NCBI RefSeq assembly: GCF_003788585.1
Contig: NZ_AYKG01000004.1
Span: 1 to 64,000, forward strand
Origin: Salinisphaera japonica YTM-1
GTDB lineage: Bacteria > Pseudomonadota > Gammaproteobacteria > Nevskiales > Salinisphaeraceae
DNA: 64,000 nt
Reading direction: 5' to 3'
Shown piece after piece: positions 27,878 through 37,136 of the stretch. Under the pieces are notes generated by a model. That model was not told where the DNA came from. It worked only from the letters and a program-made list of their open reading frames with translations, and made no database searches. The translations under genes were made by a program, and so were the position numbers. Each line of letters opens with the position of its first letter. Within the stretch, counting starts at the first letter, position 1.

Positions 27878-29482
27878 CTATTCCTGGAGCTGTTCCCGCA
27901 GCGCCAGCTTGCTGAACTTGCCGGTTGAGGTGCGCGGAATCTCGTCGATGAAGACATAGTCGTCCGGCACCATCCATTTGGGCATCCGCTCCAGCAGATG
28001 CGCTCGAATGGCGGCCTCGTCGATTGTCTTGCCCTGGACGGCCACAATCGCGGCCAGCGGGCGCTCGCCCCATTTATCGTCGCTCTTGGCGATGACCGCG
28101 GCTTCAGCCACGTCGGGGTGGCCCATGATCTCGTTTTCCAGATGGACCGAGGATATCCACTCGCCGCCGGACTTGATCACGTCTTTCGTGCGATCAGTGA
28201 TATCGATATAGCCGTCGTCATCGATGGTGGCGATATCGCCGGTCCGCAGCCAGCCGTCGGCGGTGAATTTCTCTTCGCTGTTCTCCAGGCGATAATAATT
28301 GCCGGCAATCCACGGGCCGTGGATCTGAAGCTCGCCCATGCTTTCGCCATCGCGCGGGGCCAGCTCGCCTTCGTTGTCGACGATACGCACCCGCACCAGT
28401 GGCACCGTGGTACCCACGGTGGCGCGCCGGGCATAGCGGGCATCTTCATCCAGTGCCTGCACCGCCGGTTTCAAGCGCCCCGAGGTGCCCAGCGGCGAGG
28501 TTTCTGTCATGCCCCAGGCCTGGATGAGCTGCAGGCCGTGGCCGTCAAAGCGCCGGATCATCGACTCCGGGGCCGCCGAGCCGCCCACGATCATCGATAG
28601 ATTATCGACCAGTTGCCAGCGCTCGGGCTCCTTGTCCAGCGCGTTGAGAATACCCATCCAGATCGTGGGCACGCCGGCCGAGATCGTCACGCCCTCGTCC
28701 TGATACAGGTTCAACAGGCTTTCGGCGTCCAGGTGTGGGCCGGGGTGTACCTGCTTGGCCCCGCACAGCGTGGATGAATACGGCAGCCCCCAGGCGTTGA
28801 CATGAAACATGGGCACCACCGGCAGAACCGTGGCGTTGTAGCTGAGATTCAGACAATCCGGCAGCGAGGAGGTCAACGCGTGCAGCACGGTCGAGCGGTG
28901 TGAGTAGGTCACGCCCTTGGGCTTGCCCGTGGTGCCCGAGGTGTAGCACATGCCACAGGCGTCGTGCTCGTGCTTGTCGGGATAGACGAAATCCTGTGAG
29001 GCCGAGTCCAGAAAGGCTTCGTAATCGATCATCGGTTCGGCCACGGCCTGGCCGGTCAGATTGACGACCACGACTTTCTCGACGTTGATCTGGTCGGCGA
29101 ACTTTTCGTAGAGCGGCAGCAGCACATCATCGACGACAAGGATCCGGTCCTCGGCGTGATTGATGATCCAGGCGATATCCTCCGGCGCCAGACGGATGTT
29201 GATCATGTGGCAGACGCCGCCCATGGCCGGGATGCCGAAATAACATTCCAGATGGGCGAAATGATTCCACGACAGGGTGCCCACGCGATCGCCGAGCTGA
29301 ATGCCGGCATCGGTGAGGGCCTGGGCCAGTTTCTTGGCCCGCGCTGCCATGTCGGCGTAAGTCTCGCGGTGCCGGGACTTGTCCGGCATCTGGCTGACGA
29401 TCTCGACGTTCGGGAACTCGGTGGCCGCGCGCTCGAGTATCTCGTCGAGCAGCAGGGGGGACGACATCATGCACGAGCCCAT
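27878..29482 (-). CDS. Medium/long-chain fatty acid-CoA ligase
   Basis: A roughly 534-residue ANL-superfamily acyl-CoA synthetase that activates a fatty acid via acyl-adenylate. The P-loop-like YTSGTTGKPKGVTYSHRS, the A5 motif GMTETSP, A7 WLRTGDIA and the C-terminal catalytic lysine in RTSTGKFSKLAL are present. It resembles the AlkK/FadD3-type ligases. The start at 29482 (MGSCMMSS) has GGAG six bases upstream. The ACBP at 15931 could carry its product. Confidence 0.9.
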   Translation of the reverse strand: MGSCMMSSPLLLDEILERAATEFPNVEIVSQMPDKSRHRETYADMAARAKKLAQALTDAGIQLGDRVGTLSWNHFAHLECYFGIPAMGGVCHMINIRLAPEDIAWIINHAEDRILVVDDVLLPLYEKFADQINVEKVVVVNLTGQAVAEPMIDYEAFLDSASQDFVYPDKHEHDACGMCYTSGTTGKPKGVTYSHRSTVLHALTSSLPDCLNLSYNATVLPVVPMFHVNAWGLPYSSTLCGAKQVHPGPHLDAESLLNLYQDEGVTISAGVPTIWMGILNALDKEPERWQLVDNLSMIVGGSAAPESMIRRFDGHGLQLIQAWGMTETSPLGTSGRLKPAVQALDEDARYARRATVGTTVPLVRVRIVDNEGELAPRDGESMGELQIHGPWIAGNYYRLENSEEKFTADGWLRTGDIATIDDDGYIDITDRTKDVIKSGGEWISSVHLENEIMGHPDVAEAAVIAKSDDKWGERPLAAIVAVQGKTIDEAAIRAHLLERMPKWMVPDDYVFIDEIPRTSTGKFSKLALREQLQE

Positions 29483-29582
29483 CAAACACTCCGCTGGCAA
29501 AAGGTCTGATCAGCGTGTGGGCGCGGGCCGTGCAGGTCTATACGGCTTTCGACGCACGCGCGGTGGCGCGTGGCGTGCCGTA

Positions 29583-30677
29583 TCAGCTGCGGTGAGGCGC
29601 CGAAATATAGTCTGGGGTGCTCATCTCGTGCAGGCGACTGGACGTGCGCTCGAACTCGAAAGCCAGTTCGGTGCCGGCGTAGAGATCGTCCGGGCCGCCG
29701 TCGGCGGCCAGAAACACGTTCACGCGCCGGTCATAGAACTCGTCGATGGCGTTGATGAACCGTCTCGCTGCGTTTTCGTCGCGATCGACCAGCACGGGCA
29801 CGTCCGAGATCATCACCACCGGGAACTCGCGCGCGATCTCGATATAGTCGTTTGCCGATCGGGCCGAGCGACACAGCGCATCGAACTCGAACCAGACCGC
29901 GTTCTCCGCGCGATAGCGGGTGGCAATCTTGCGGCCCAGAATCTCGACGTTGCCGGCATGCACCACGCGCCCGGCGGCCAGCTTGTCAAAGCTTTTGCCC
30001 AGGGCGTCATCGGCCGCCGGCCCGGCAGGCGTCTGATAGGTGCTGGCCTCCTGGATATGATCCAGGCGGAAATCCGTGCCGTCGGCCAGATGCAGGATCT
30101 GACAGTTCGTCTTCAGCCGTTCGATCGCCGGCAGGAAGTTCTCGCGCTTGAGCCCGCCCTTGTAGAGATCGTCCGGGTCGACGTTGGAGGTGGCCACCAG
30201 GGTCACGCCGCGCTCGAACAGGGCCTCTGTCAGGCGCGACAGGATCATGGCATCGGCGATGTCCGAGACGAAGAACTCGTCGAAGCACAGCACGCGATCG
30301 CTGGCCCAGTCGTCGGCGATCTTGACCAACGGATCACTCTGATTGGCGTAGGTCTTGCGCGCCTCGTGCACCTTCGCCATGAAGCGATGGAAATGCAGAC
30401 GCGACTTGTCCTCGAAGGGCAGGGCCTCGTAGAAACAATCCATGAGATAGGTCTTGCCGCGGCCCACGCCGCCCCAGACATAAAGCCCGGTCACCGGCGT
30501 GCGTTTTTTCTTGCGCCCGAACAGCCCGTGTGAGGTGGTGCGGTTGGCGCACAGCTCGTCATAAATGCGCTGCAGGGCATCCACCGCCTCGACCTGGGCC
30601 GGATCGCGCTGGAAATCCGTGTGTTCCAGATCGGCCTCGTAGCGCTGTTTGGGCGTGAGCGATGAAGCTTTGGACAT
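29583..30677 (-). CDS. zapE: Cell division protein ZapE (AFG1-like ATPase)
   Basis: A roughly 364-residue AAA-type ATPase that associates with the Z ring and modulates FtsZ assembly. The Walker A is GGVGRGKTYLMDCFY and the Walker B is VLCFDEFFVSD, followed by TLVATSNVDPDDLY as sensor region. The start is taken at MSKASSLTPKQRYE (30677). The 45-bp gap to the divergent xerD holds both promoters. Confidence 0.94.
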   Translation of the reverse strand: MSKASSLTPKQRYEADLEHTDFQRDPAQVEAVDALQRIYDELCANRTTSHGLFGRKKKRTPVTGLYVWGGVGRGKTYLMDCFYEALPFEDKSRLHFHRFMAKVHEARKTYANQSDPLVKIADDWASDRVLCFDEFFVSDIADAMILSRLTEALFERGVTLVATSNVDPDDLYKGGLKRENFLPAIERLKTNCQILHLADGTDFRLDHIQEASTYQTPAGPAADDALGKSFDKLAAGRVVHAGNVEILGRKIATRYRAENAVWFEFDALCRSARSANDYIEIAREFPVVMISDVPVLVDRDENAARRFINAIDEFYDRRVNVFLAADGGPDDLYAGTELAFEFERTSSRLHEMSTPDYISAPHRS

Positions 30678-30721
30678 GAGCTCGGCTGGCCGGGAAAAGC
30701 GTTGCATTATACGCTTTCGCC

Positions 30722-31636
30722 ATGGCTGTAATCGATGCACTGGACAAGCCCGTTGCTGAAACCATCGCGCGTTTCATCGATGCCCTGTGGGCCGAGCGCG
30801 GGCTGTCCAAGGCCACGCTGGATGCCTATCAGGCCGATCTGGCCCGCTTTGCGGCCTCCGAGCAATGCCCGAGCAACGGCCTGCTGGCGGTCGCGCCAGG
30901 CGATATTCAGGCGTATCTGGCAGCGCGCACCGGCCCGGGAAACAGCCCGCGCAGCGTGGCCCGGCTGTTATCGAGCCTGCGCCAGTTCTATCGTCACGAG
31001 CGGCGTGCCGGGCGCATCACGGCCGATCCCACCGCACTGATCGATAGCCCCGCTCAGGGCCAGCGCCTGCCCAAGACGCTGAGCGAGGCAGACGTCGAAG
31101 CCCTGATCCGGGCGCCGGACACCGACACCGAGCTGGGCCTGCGTGACCGGGCCATGCTGGAGTTGATGTATGCCGCGGGCCTGCGTGTATCCGAGCTGGT
31201 CTCGGCCAGCCTGTCGCAGGTCAATACGCGACAGGGCGTGATCCGGGTGATGGGCAAGGGCGGGCGTGAGCGCCTGGTGCCGATCGGCGAGGCGGCCGGC
31301 GCCTGGATCCAGCGTTACGTGGCCGGCGCCCGCGGGCTGTTGCTGGGCGCGCACGTCAGCGATGCCCTGTTTGTGACCGGCCGCGGCGGGGCGATGACGC
31401 GCCAGAACGTCTGGCATCGTATCCGCGGCCACGCCGAGCGGGCCGGCATCGCCAAGGCGGTTTCTCCGCATGCGCTGCGCCATGCCTTTGCCACCCATCT
31501 GCTCAACCACGGCGCGGATCTGCGCGCGGTACAGATATTGCTGGGCCATGCCGATCTCTCGACCACCCAGATCTATACCCATGTCGCCCGGGCACGGCTC
31601 AAGGCCCTGCACGGCGAACATCATCCGCGAGGCTGA
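30722..31636 (+). CDS. xerD: Site-specific tyrosine recombinase XerD
   Basis: A 304-residue tyrosine recombinase that resolves chromosome dimers at dif with XerC. Active-site residues are Arg155 (GLRVSELV), Lys179 (GKGGRERLVP), His250 and Arg253 (HALRHAFATH), His276 (LLGHADLSTTQ) and the Tyr285 nucleophile (IYTHV). The N-terminal SAM-like core-binding domain and length fit housekeeping XerD rather than an element integrase. The ATG at 30722 lies 45 bp from divergent zapE. Confidence 0.9.
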   Translation: MAVIDALDKPVAETIARFIDALWAERGLSKATLDAYQADLARFAASEQCPSNGLLAVAPGDIQAYLAARTGPGNSPRSVARLLSSLRQFYRHERRAGRITADPTALIDSPAQGQRLPKTLSEADVEALIRAPDTDTELGLRDRAMLELMYAAGLRVSELVSASLSQVNTRQGVIRVMGKGGRERLVPIGEAAGAWIQRYVAGARGLLLGAHVSDALFVTGRGGAMTRQNVWHRIRGHAERAGIAKAVSPHALRHAFATHLLNHGADLRAVQILLGHADLSTTQIYTHVARARLKALHGEHHPRG

Positions 31637-31639
31637 CCG

Positions 31640-32179
31640 TTGGCACGCAATATCGAGATCAAGGCACGGGTTGCTGACCTGGCCGCATTGGAAACCACAG
31701 TGGCCGGGCTGGCCGACGAGGGCCCGGTTGTCATCACACAGGCTGATACGTTTTTCTGCGCTGAGACGGGGCGTTTGAAGCTGCGTGATTTCTTGACGAG
31801 ACCGGCCAGCGGCGAGCTGATTTATTATCAACGCAGCGACCAGACCGGCCCGAGGGCGTCGTTCTATCGTCGCGTCGTGACCGATGACCCGACCGCGCTA
31901 CGCGATGTGCTGGCCGCCGCCCAAGGCATCAACGGGCGCGTGGAAAAGACACGACGGCTCTATCTCGTCGGGCGCATACGCATCCATCTCGACCGGGTGG
32001 CCGGGCTTGGCACGTTCATGGAGTTGGAGGTGGTGCTTGCCGACGACGAGCCGGAAACAGCCGGTCAGGCTGAAGCACAGGCGCTGATGGCCACGCTGGA
32101 TATCGACGAAGACGCCCTGTGCACGGGCGCCTACGTCGACATGCTCGGCCAGCAATCCGTCCAGGGCGTGTCGTCATAA
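31640..32179 (+). CDS. CYTH-domain protein (class IV adenylate cyclase-like)
   Basis: A 179-residue CYTH/triphosphate-tunnel protein. The N-terminal ARNIEIKARV carries the ExExK-like motif, followed by LKLRDF and GTFMELEVVL tunnel strands. Members act as adenylate cyclases, thiamine-triphosphatases or inorganic triphosphatases; the reaction here is not known. The start is TTG at 31640, 3 nt after xerD. The last residues (QGVSS) and the TAA stop lie inside a MITE-like element, so the native C-terminus was probably altered by the insertion. Confidence 0.8.
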   Translation: MARNIEIKARVADLAALETTVAGLADEGPVVITQADTFFCAETGRLKLRDFLTRPASGELIYYQRSDQTGPRASFYRRVVTDDPTALRDVLAAAQGINGRVEKTRRLYLVGRIRIHLDRVAGLGTFMELEVVLADDEPETAGQAEAQALMATLDIDEDALCTGAYVDMLGQQSVQGVSS

Positions 32180-32445
32180 GATATGACGTCGCATTGCTCG
32201 CGCCGGGCGTGTCAGGCAAGGCGCGGGCCGCCGAGCGGGGCCCGCCACGGTCAAGGCCCGTAACGCCGCATGGCGCGTCCGGCGCGAGCAACCCGAATGG
32301 GCCGGCGGCCAAGCCCCGGCAATCCTGCGCCATAGTCGATTTTTAGGGGCTCATTTACGTGGAATAACCCCGCTGCCCGCGCGATGCCTTGTCTTGCCGC
32401 GGCTTGGCCGCCGGTGCGCCGCCTTATCTTATGACGACACGCCCT
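32163..32445. mobile_element. Cloverleaf MITE-like element, copy 2
   Basis: A 283-bp palindrome with perfect 21-bp terminal repeats (32163-32183 and 32425-32445), AGGGCGTGTCGTCATAAGAT and so on. Two internal hairpins: 32194-32291 (16-nt arms, one mismatch) and 32302-32414 (21-nt arms, one mismatch). Its plan and several internal words match copy 1 at 21968-22241, but the terminal sequences differ after AGGGC. It supplies the stop codon of the CYTH gene at one end and overlaps the fdxA stop at the other, filling the whole space between these convergent genes. Confidence 0.85.
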
Positions 32446-32767
32446 AGCGCTCCAACAGCTCGCGCTTGTTGGCTTTGTCGGCCCACTCGTCGGCGTCTTC
32501 CGGCGGTTTCTTCACTTCAGTGATGACCGGCCATTTCTGTGACAGCTCGGCGTTGAGCTCCAGGAAATCCGCCTGATCGGCCGGGAGATCGTCCTCGGAC
32601 AGAATCGCCTCGACCGGGCACTCCGGCTCGCACAGCGTGCAGTCGATGCACTCCTCGGGATCGATCGCCAGGAAGTTCGGGCCTTCGTGGAAGCAATCCA
32701 CGGGGCAGACTTCCACACAGTCGGTGTATTTACACTTGATGCAGTTTTCGGTGACAACGAAGGTCAT
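32444..32767 (-). CDS. fdxA: Seven-iron ferredoxin FdxA
   Basis: A 107-residue ferredoxin with one [3Fe-4S] and one [4Fe-4S] cluster. Ligands lie in [20 protein letters not shown] (Cys9, Cys17, Cys21, Cys25) and [13 protein letters not shown] (Cys40, 43, 46, 50). The Azotobacter FdI-type C-terminal extension is present. It is an electron carrier; the partner is unknown. Its stop codon abuts the end of the palindromic element. Confidence 0.95.
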   Translation of the reverse strand: MTFVVTENCIKCKYTDCVEVCPVDCFHEGPNFLAIDPEECIDCTLCEPECPVEAILSEDDLPADQADFLELNAELSQKWPVITEVKKPPEDADEWADKANKRELLER

Positions 32768-32856
32768 GCGTTACGCCTCGTCCCTCGAGATGTTCGGTGA
32801 TCGCGTGGATCGGTTCGGTTAGCCGAAAGTCTATCAGCCGAGGGCCGCTCGCGCGC

Positions 32857-33441
32857 TCAATATCGCGGCGTGGCGGCCAGATTCATCGCTTTCCAGTCAT
32901 CGGCGCCAAGCGCTTCTACGTGGACGTCGTGCCTGCCGGATTCGCGATCAGCCATATAACGCGTCAGCGCCCGGTGGATGGTCGGAAAAGCCAGCTGTGA
33001 CCAGTCGATCTCGTCAAGCGGCACGAACGCCACCTCGCTGCTCTCCGGACCGGCCGGCTCGCGCGCGCCCTGTTGTACGGCGGTGAAAAAGATATGGATC
33101 TGGCCGATGTGCGTCACATCGATCATCGAGTGCAGGGACAGATCGCGCGCGACGATGCCGGCTTCTTCCCAGGTCTCTCGTGCGGCGCCATCTGCTGCGG
33201 TTTCGCCCAGTTCGAGAAAGCCGGCCGGCAGGGTCCAGAATCCAAGCCGCGGCTCGATGGCACGCCGACACATCAGGATCGCGCCGTCGGCCTCGATGAT
33301 CGTGCCGACCACATTGCGCGGGTTGTCATAAAAGATCTCGCCGGTGGCGGTGCAGACATTTCGTTTGCGGTCGTCGCCGTCGGGGATCTTGAACTCGGTG
33401 GGCGCACCACAGTTCGGGCAAAAACGCATTGGGCGAGACAT
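32857..33441 (-). CDS. NUDIX hydrolase with N-terminal zinc ribbon
   Basis: A 194-residue NUDIX enzyme. A CPNCG zinc-ribbon half lies at residues 8-12 with a later Cys, and the Nudix box reads GFLELGETAADGAARETWEEAG. Zinc-ribbon NUDIX proteins often hydrolyse NADH/NAD+ or ADP-ribose-type diphosphates; the substrate here is not settled. Confidence 0.88.
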   Translation of the reverse strand: MSRPMRFCPNCGAPTEFKIPDGDDRKRNVCTATGEIFYDNPRNVVGTIIEADGAILMCRRAIEPRLGFWTLPAGFLELGETAADGAARETWEEAGIVARDLSLHSMIDVTHIGQIHIFFTAVQQGAREPAGPESSEVAFVPLDEIDWSQLAFPTIHRALTRYMADRESGRHDVHVEALGADDWKAMNLAATPRY

Positions 33442-33591
33442 GACGGGCCGCGATCAGGGATCAAACACGCATCCTACCGCAGCTTGGCCTGTCGGCGGGC
33501 GCGTAGAGCGTGGGCCACGGCTTACGCGCTGGCACGCGCCGATGAGGCTGATATGCTCCGGTTTGGGGAAACGATTCCATAAAAGCCGAAC

Positions 33592-36387
33592 ATGAATCCA
33601 GCAATCAACGAAAAACACCCCGCGACCGGCCAGGCCGACCAACAAGAAGCCGATCGCGAACTACGAGGCCAGGTGCGCCGTGCCGGGGCGCTTCTGGGGG
33701 ATGTGCTTCAGGCACAGGCGCGCTCGGAGGTCTTCGATACGGTTGAGACACTGCGTCGCGGCTTTATCGGTCTGCGCGAGGCCGACGACGCCGAGGAACG
33801 CGCACGGCTCATGGCGCTGATCGATGCGCTGCCCGCCGAGACGATGACCGAAGTCACGCGTGCCTTCGCCATCTATTTCAACCTGGCCAATCTGCTGGAA
33901 GAGCTGCACGCGCATCGCACGCGTCGCAGCCTGGCCGCTGACGGCGACCCGCGCTGGCTGGGCTCGTTCAACCGCACGTTTACGGACATGGCGGCCCAGG
34001 GCGTGGCGCTCGATGATCTGATGGGCCGGCTGCAGACCCTGTCGTTCATCCCGGTGTTCACCGCCCACCCGACCGAGGCCAAGCCACGGGCCGTGCTGGA
34101 TGCGCTGCGCCGGATCTTCGAGTGGTTTCACGAACTCGCCTTTGGCAATCCCGATGCCTTGAAGCGCGAGGAGATCGAAGAACATATCCGCCAGAACATC
34201 CAGGTGCTGTGGAAGACCGAGGAGTTGCGTGGTTCACGGCCCACCGTCGAGGATGAGATCCGTAACGGACTGTATTACTTCCGGGCCTCGTTGTTTGCCA
34301 GCGTGCCGCAGATCTATCGCAATCTGGAGAAAGCCGTGGCCAATGCCTACGGCAAGCCGCACGTGGATGCGCCGACGGTGCTCACCTTCGGCTCCTGGAT
34401 CGGTGGCGATCGCGACGGCAACCCGTACGTCACCGCGCGCGAAACCCGCTACGCGCTGCGGATGCAGTCACGCGAGATTCTGTCGGAATATCTGCGCCGG
34501 ATTGATGACCTGTCCAGCCGGCTGTCGTTCTCGGCGCGCTGGTGCAGCCCCAGTGACGACTTCTGGGCCTCGCTGGAGGCCGACGAGCAACGAATCGCTT
34601 CGCACTCGGGTGTTCGGCCCGAGCGTTATGCCGCCGAGCCGTATCGGCGCAAGCTCTATCTCATGCGGCGCCGGTTGGCGGCCATGGTTGACCAGATCCA
34701 GACCGAGCTGCGGCTGCGCGCCGAGCGCAGCGAGCGCACCTCGCTGGCCTATGAAAGCGCCGATGCGCTGATCGCGGATATCCGTGTCATGCGTGAGTCG
34801 TTGGCCGGCCACGGGGATGAGGTCATCGCCGAAGACCAGATCAAGGATCTACAGCGCCTGGTCGAGACGTTCGGTTTTCATCTGGCCCGGCTGGATCTGC
34901 GCGAGGAATCCACGCGCCACACCCAGTGCGTGCACGAGCTGTTCGCGGCCCTCGGCCACGATATCGACTATGAATCGATGGACGAGGCGGCCCGCGTCGA
35001 GTTCCTGAATGCCGAACTCGCACGCGATGACATGCCGGCCATCGGCCGCGTGGATGTCAGCTCTGACGTCAACGACACGCTGGAATCACTGGCCGTGGTG
35101 CGTGAATTCACCCGCACGCTCGGCAACGCCGCGTTCGGCAGCTATGTGATCTCCATGACGCACAGCGCCTCCGACGTGCTGGCCCTGCTCTGGCTGATGC
35201 GGGTCACCGGCGTCTACGAGCCGGGGGCCACCAGCGCGCCGCCGCTGTCGATCGCGCCGCTGTTCGAGACCGTGGCCGATCTGGAACACATCGAGCCGGT
35301 GCTCGACAAACTGCTGGCCAACACCCATTACCGGGCCTTCATCGAGGCCGGTGAATCCGACGACACGTTGCGCCAGGAAGTCATGCTGGGCTATTCGGAT
35401 TCCTGCAAGGACGGCGGCATCATGACCTCGCGCTGGCAGCTCTACCGCGCCCAGCAGGAGGCCGTGGCTCTGTGCGAGCGTCACGGCGTGGATTGTGTGC
35501 TGTTCCACGGGCGCGGCGGCACCGTCGGGCGCGGCGGCGGGCCGACCCATCAGGCGATCATGAGCCAGCCGCCCGGCACGGTGCGCTCGCGCATCAAGTT
35601 CACCGAGCAGGGCGAGATGATCTTCGCCAAGTACTCGAACCCGGAAACCGCCGTGCACGAGCTGACTCTCGGTGTGACCGGTACGCTCAAGGCCTCGTGC
35701 AGCCAGGCCTCGGATGCCGATTATTCCGACATCGCCAGCCGTCTGGCCGATACCGGTGAAGCCTTCTATCGCGACCTGACCGAGAACACGGAAGGCTTTT
35801 TCGATTATTTCCAGGCTGCCACACCCACGGCAGAAATCGGCGCGCTGAACATCGGGTCACGGCCCGGCTCGCGCCCGTCCAAGGCCAAGCTCGACAAGAG
35901 CTCGATCCGCGCCATTTCGTGGGTCTTCGCCTGGGCCCAGTCACGCCATACCCTGCCGGGTTGGTTGGGCCTGGGCACGGCACTGGCCGAGGTCGAGACC
36001 GAGACGCTGCAGTCGCTGTATCGCGAGTGGCCGTATTTCCGCACGATCATCGACAACGTCCAGATGTCGCTGGCCAAGGCGGATATGTCGATCGCGACCG
36101 AGTACGCGCGCCTGGCTGAGGGCCAGCATCATATCTTTGATGCTATCCAGGGCGAATATGACCGCGCGGTGCAGGGCATCCTCAAGATCACCGGCGAGCA
36201 CAAGATCCTCGACGACGACCCGGTGCTACAGACCTCGCTGGACCGGCGCCGACCGTATCTGGACCCGCTCAACCATATTCAGACCGCGGCACTCACCCGG
36301 TATCGCGAGAACGGCGATCGGGCCTGGCTCGATCCGGTGCTGCGCTCGATCAACGCGATTGCGGCCGGCATGCGCAACACCGGTTAA
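33592..36387 (+). CDS. ppc: Phosphoenolpyruvate carboxylase
   Basis: A 931-residue PEPC that makes oxaloacetate from PEP and bicarbonate for anaplerosis. Catalytic segments are intact: VFTAHPTEAKPRAV with the active-site His, GSWIGGDRDGNPYVT, GYSDSCKDGGIMTSRW with catalytic Lys, and FHGRGGTVGRGGGPTH. The C-terminal MRNTG end, which closes the active site, is exact. It is a single gene with its own upstream region. Confidence 0.97.
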   Translation: MNPAINEKHPATGQADQQEADRELRGQVRRAGALLGDVLQAQARSEVFDTVETLRRGFIGLREADDAEERARLMALIDALPAETMTEVTRAFAIYFNLANLLEELHAHRTRRSLAADGDPRWLGSFNRTFTDMAAQGVALDDLMGRLQTLSFIPVFTAHPTEAKPRAVLDALRRIFEWFHELAFGNPDALKREEIEEHIRQNIQVLWKTEELRGSRPTVEDEIRNGLYYFRASLFASVPQIYRNLEKAVANAYGKPHVDAPTVLTFGSWIGGDRDGNPYVTARETRYALRMQSREILSEYLRRIDDLSSRLSFSARWCSPSDDFWASLEADEQRIASHSGVRPERYAAEPYRRKLYLMRRRLAAMVDQIQTELRLRAERSERTSLAYESADALIADIRVMRESLAGHGDEVIAEDQIKDLQRLVETFGFHLARLDLREESTRHTQCVHELFAALGHDIDYESMDEAARVEFLNAELARDDMPAIGRVDVSSDVNDTLESLAVVREFTRTLGNAAFGSYVISMTHSASDVLALLWLMRVTGVYEPGATSAPPLSIAPLFETVADLEHIEPVLDKLLANTHYRAFIEAGESDDTLRQEVMLGYSDSCKDGGIMTSRWQLYRAQQEAVALCERHGVDCVLFHGRGGTVGRGGGPTHQAIMSQPPGTVRSRIKFTEQGEMIFAKYSNPETAVHELTLGVTGTLKASCSQASDADYSDIASRLADTGEAFYRDLTENTEGFFDYFQAATPTAEIGALNIGSRPGSRPSKAKLDKSSIRAISWVFAWAQSRHTLPGWLGLGTALAEVETETLQSLYREWPYFRTIIDNVQMSLAKADMSIATEYARLAEGQHHIFDAIQGEYDRAVQGILKITGEHKILDDDPVLQTSLDRRRPYLDPLNHIQTAALTRYRENGDRAWLDPVLRSINAIAAGMRNTG

Positions 36388-36479
36388 CAAGGCAGGGCTT
36401 GTCGGCGGCGAGTCCTCGGGCTCGTCGACGGCGCGCGCTGTTATCCTATGCGCATTATTCAAGCTAAAAGGATCAGGCC

Positions 36480-36863
36480 ATGGCCGAGAACATGCCCGAA
36501 ATCAAGATCGATGCCGACAATATGTACCGCGAGGAATCCTTCACGGATCTCAAGGTCGGCAGCATTCGTCGCTTGATTCCGGTAACCGCCAGCGGCGACG
36601 ACGACGCGTCGCGCGAGGTGCACTACGAAGGCTCGGCGAGCCTGATGACCCCCGCGGGCAGCCTGCCGCTGTCGTTCGAGCTTGAGGCCGACGATCTGGC
36701 GGGCGCGATCGAGAAATTCCCGGACGCGGTCAATCAGGCCGCAGAGAAAGCGATCGACGAGCTCAAGGAAATGCAGCGCCAGCAGAGCCAGAAGATCCAG
36801 GTGCCGGGTCAGGAAAACTATGGCGGTGGCCAGGGTGGCGGCGGCGGCCGTATCCAGTTCTGA
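36480..36863 (+). CDS. Conserved hypothetical protein with Gly-rich tail
   Basis: A 127-residue acidic cytoplasmic protein. It opens EIKIDADNMYREESFTDLKVG, has an amphipathic helix around 84-106 (AAEKAIDELKEMQRQQSQK) and ends in a glycine-rich tail (YGGGQGGGGGRIQF). An AAAAGGA ribosome binding site precedes it. I recall no assigned function. It stands alone and is followed by an intrinsic terminator. Confidence 0.8.
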   Translation: MAENMPEIKIDADNMYREESFTDLKVGSIRRLIPVTASGDDDASREVHYEGSASLMTPAGSLPLSFELEADDLAGAIEKFPDAVNQAAEKAIDELKEMQRQQSQKIQVPGQENYGGGQGGGGGRIQF

Positions 36864-36886
36864 TTGCCGAATCGACCGTGGACACG

Positions 36887-36916
36887 AGCCGACGTCATTT
36901 CGACGTCGGCTTTTTT
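36887..36916 (+). terminator. Intrinsic terminator
   Basis: Perfect 10-bp stem AGCCGACGTC / GACGTCGGCT at 36887-36911 followed by TTTTTT on the plus strand. It ends the 36480-36863 gene. The minus strand lacks a T run, so slyX is not terminated here. Confidence 0.9.
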
Positions 36917-36926
36917 GTGCGCGCTG

Positions 36927-37136
36927 TCAGTAGTGCGGCGGACGCTCGTCGGTCGGCGACGGCGTGTCGTCGCCTTGTTCCTGTATCTGCGTCAGGCGTT
37001 GTTCCAGAGCCTGGCAGCGCGCGGCCAGGCGCGACAGCGCCTGATCCTGACGATAGATCTGTTCGCTGAGCTGGCTGATCGTATCGTCCTGATACGCGAT
37101 ACGGATTTCCAGTTCTTCGAGCGTTGTCTCAGGCAT
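36927..37136 (-). CDS. slyX: SlyX family coiled-coil protein
   Basis: A 69-residue SlyX homologue: an almost continuous coiled coil (LEIRIAYQDDTISQLSEQI and following heptads) ending in the family's RPPHY. Its molecular function is not established. It overlaps the HIT gene upstream by eight bases, so the two form an operon. Confidence 0.92.
   Translation of the reverse strand: MPETTLEELEIRIAYQDDTISQLSEQIYRQDQALSRLAARCQALEQRLTQIQEQGDDTPSPTDERPPHY

Noticed and set aside
30722-31636. Tyrosine recombinase as an integrase of the mobile remnant
   Set aside because: It has XerD length and motifs, lies 8 kb from the remnant next to zapE, and shows no element-type features.
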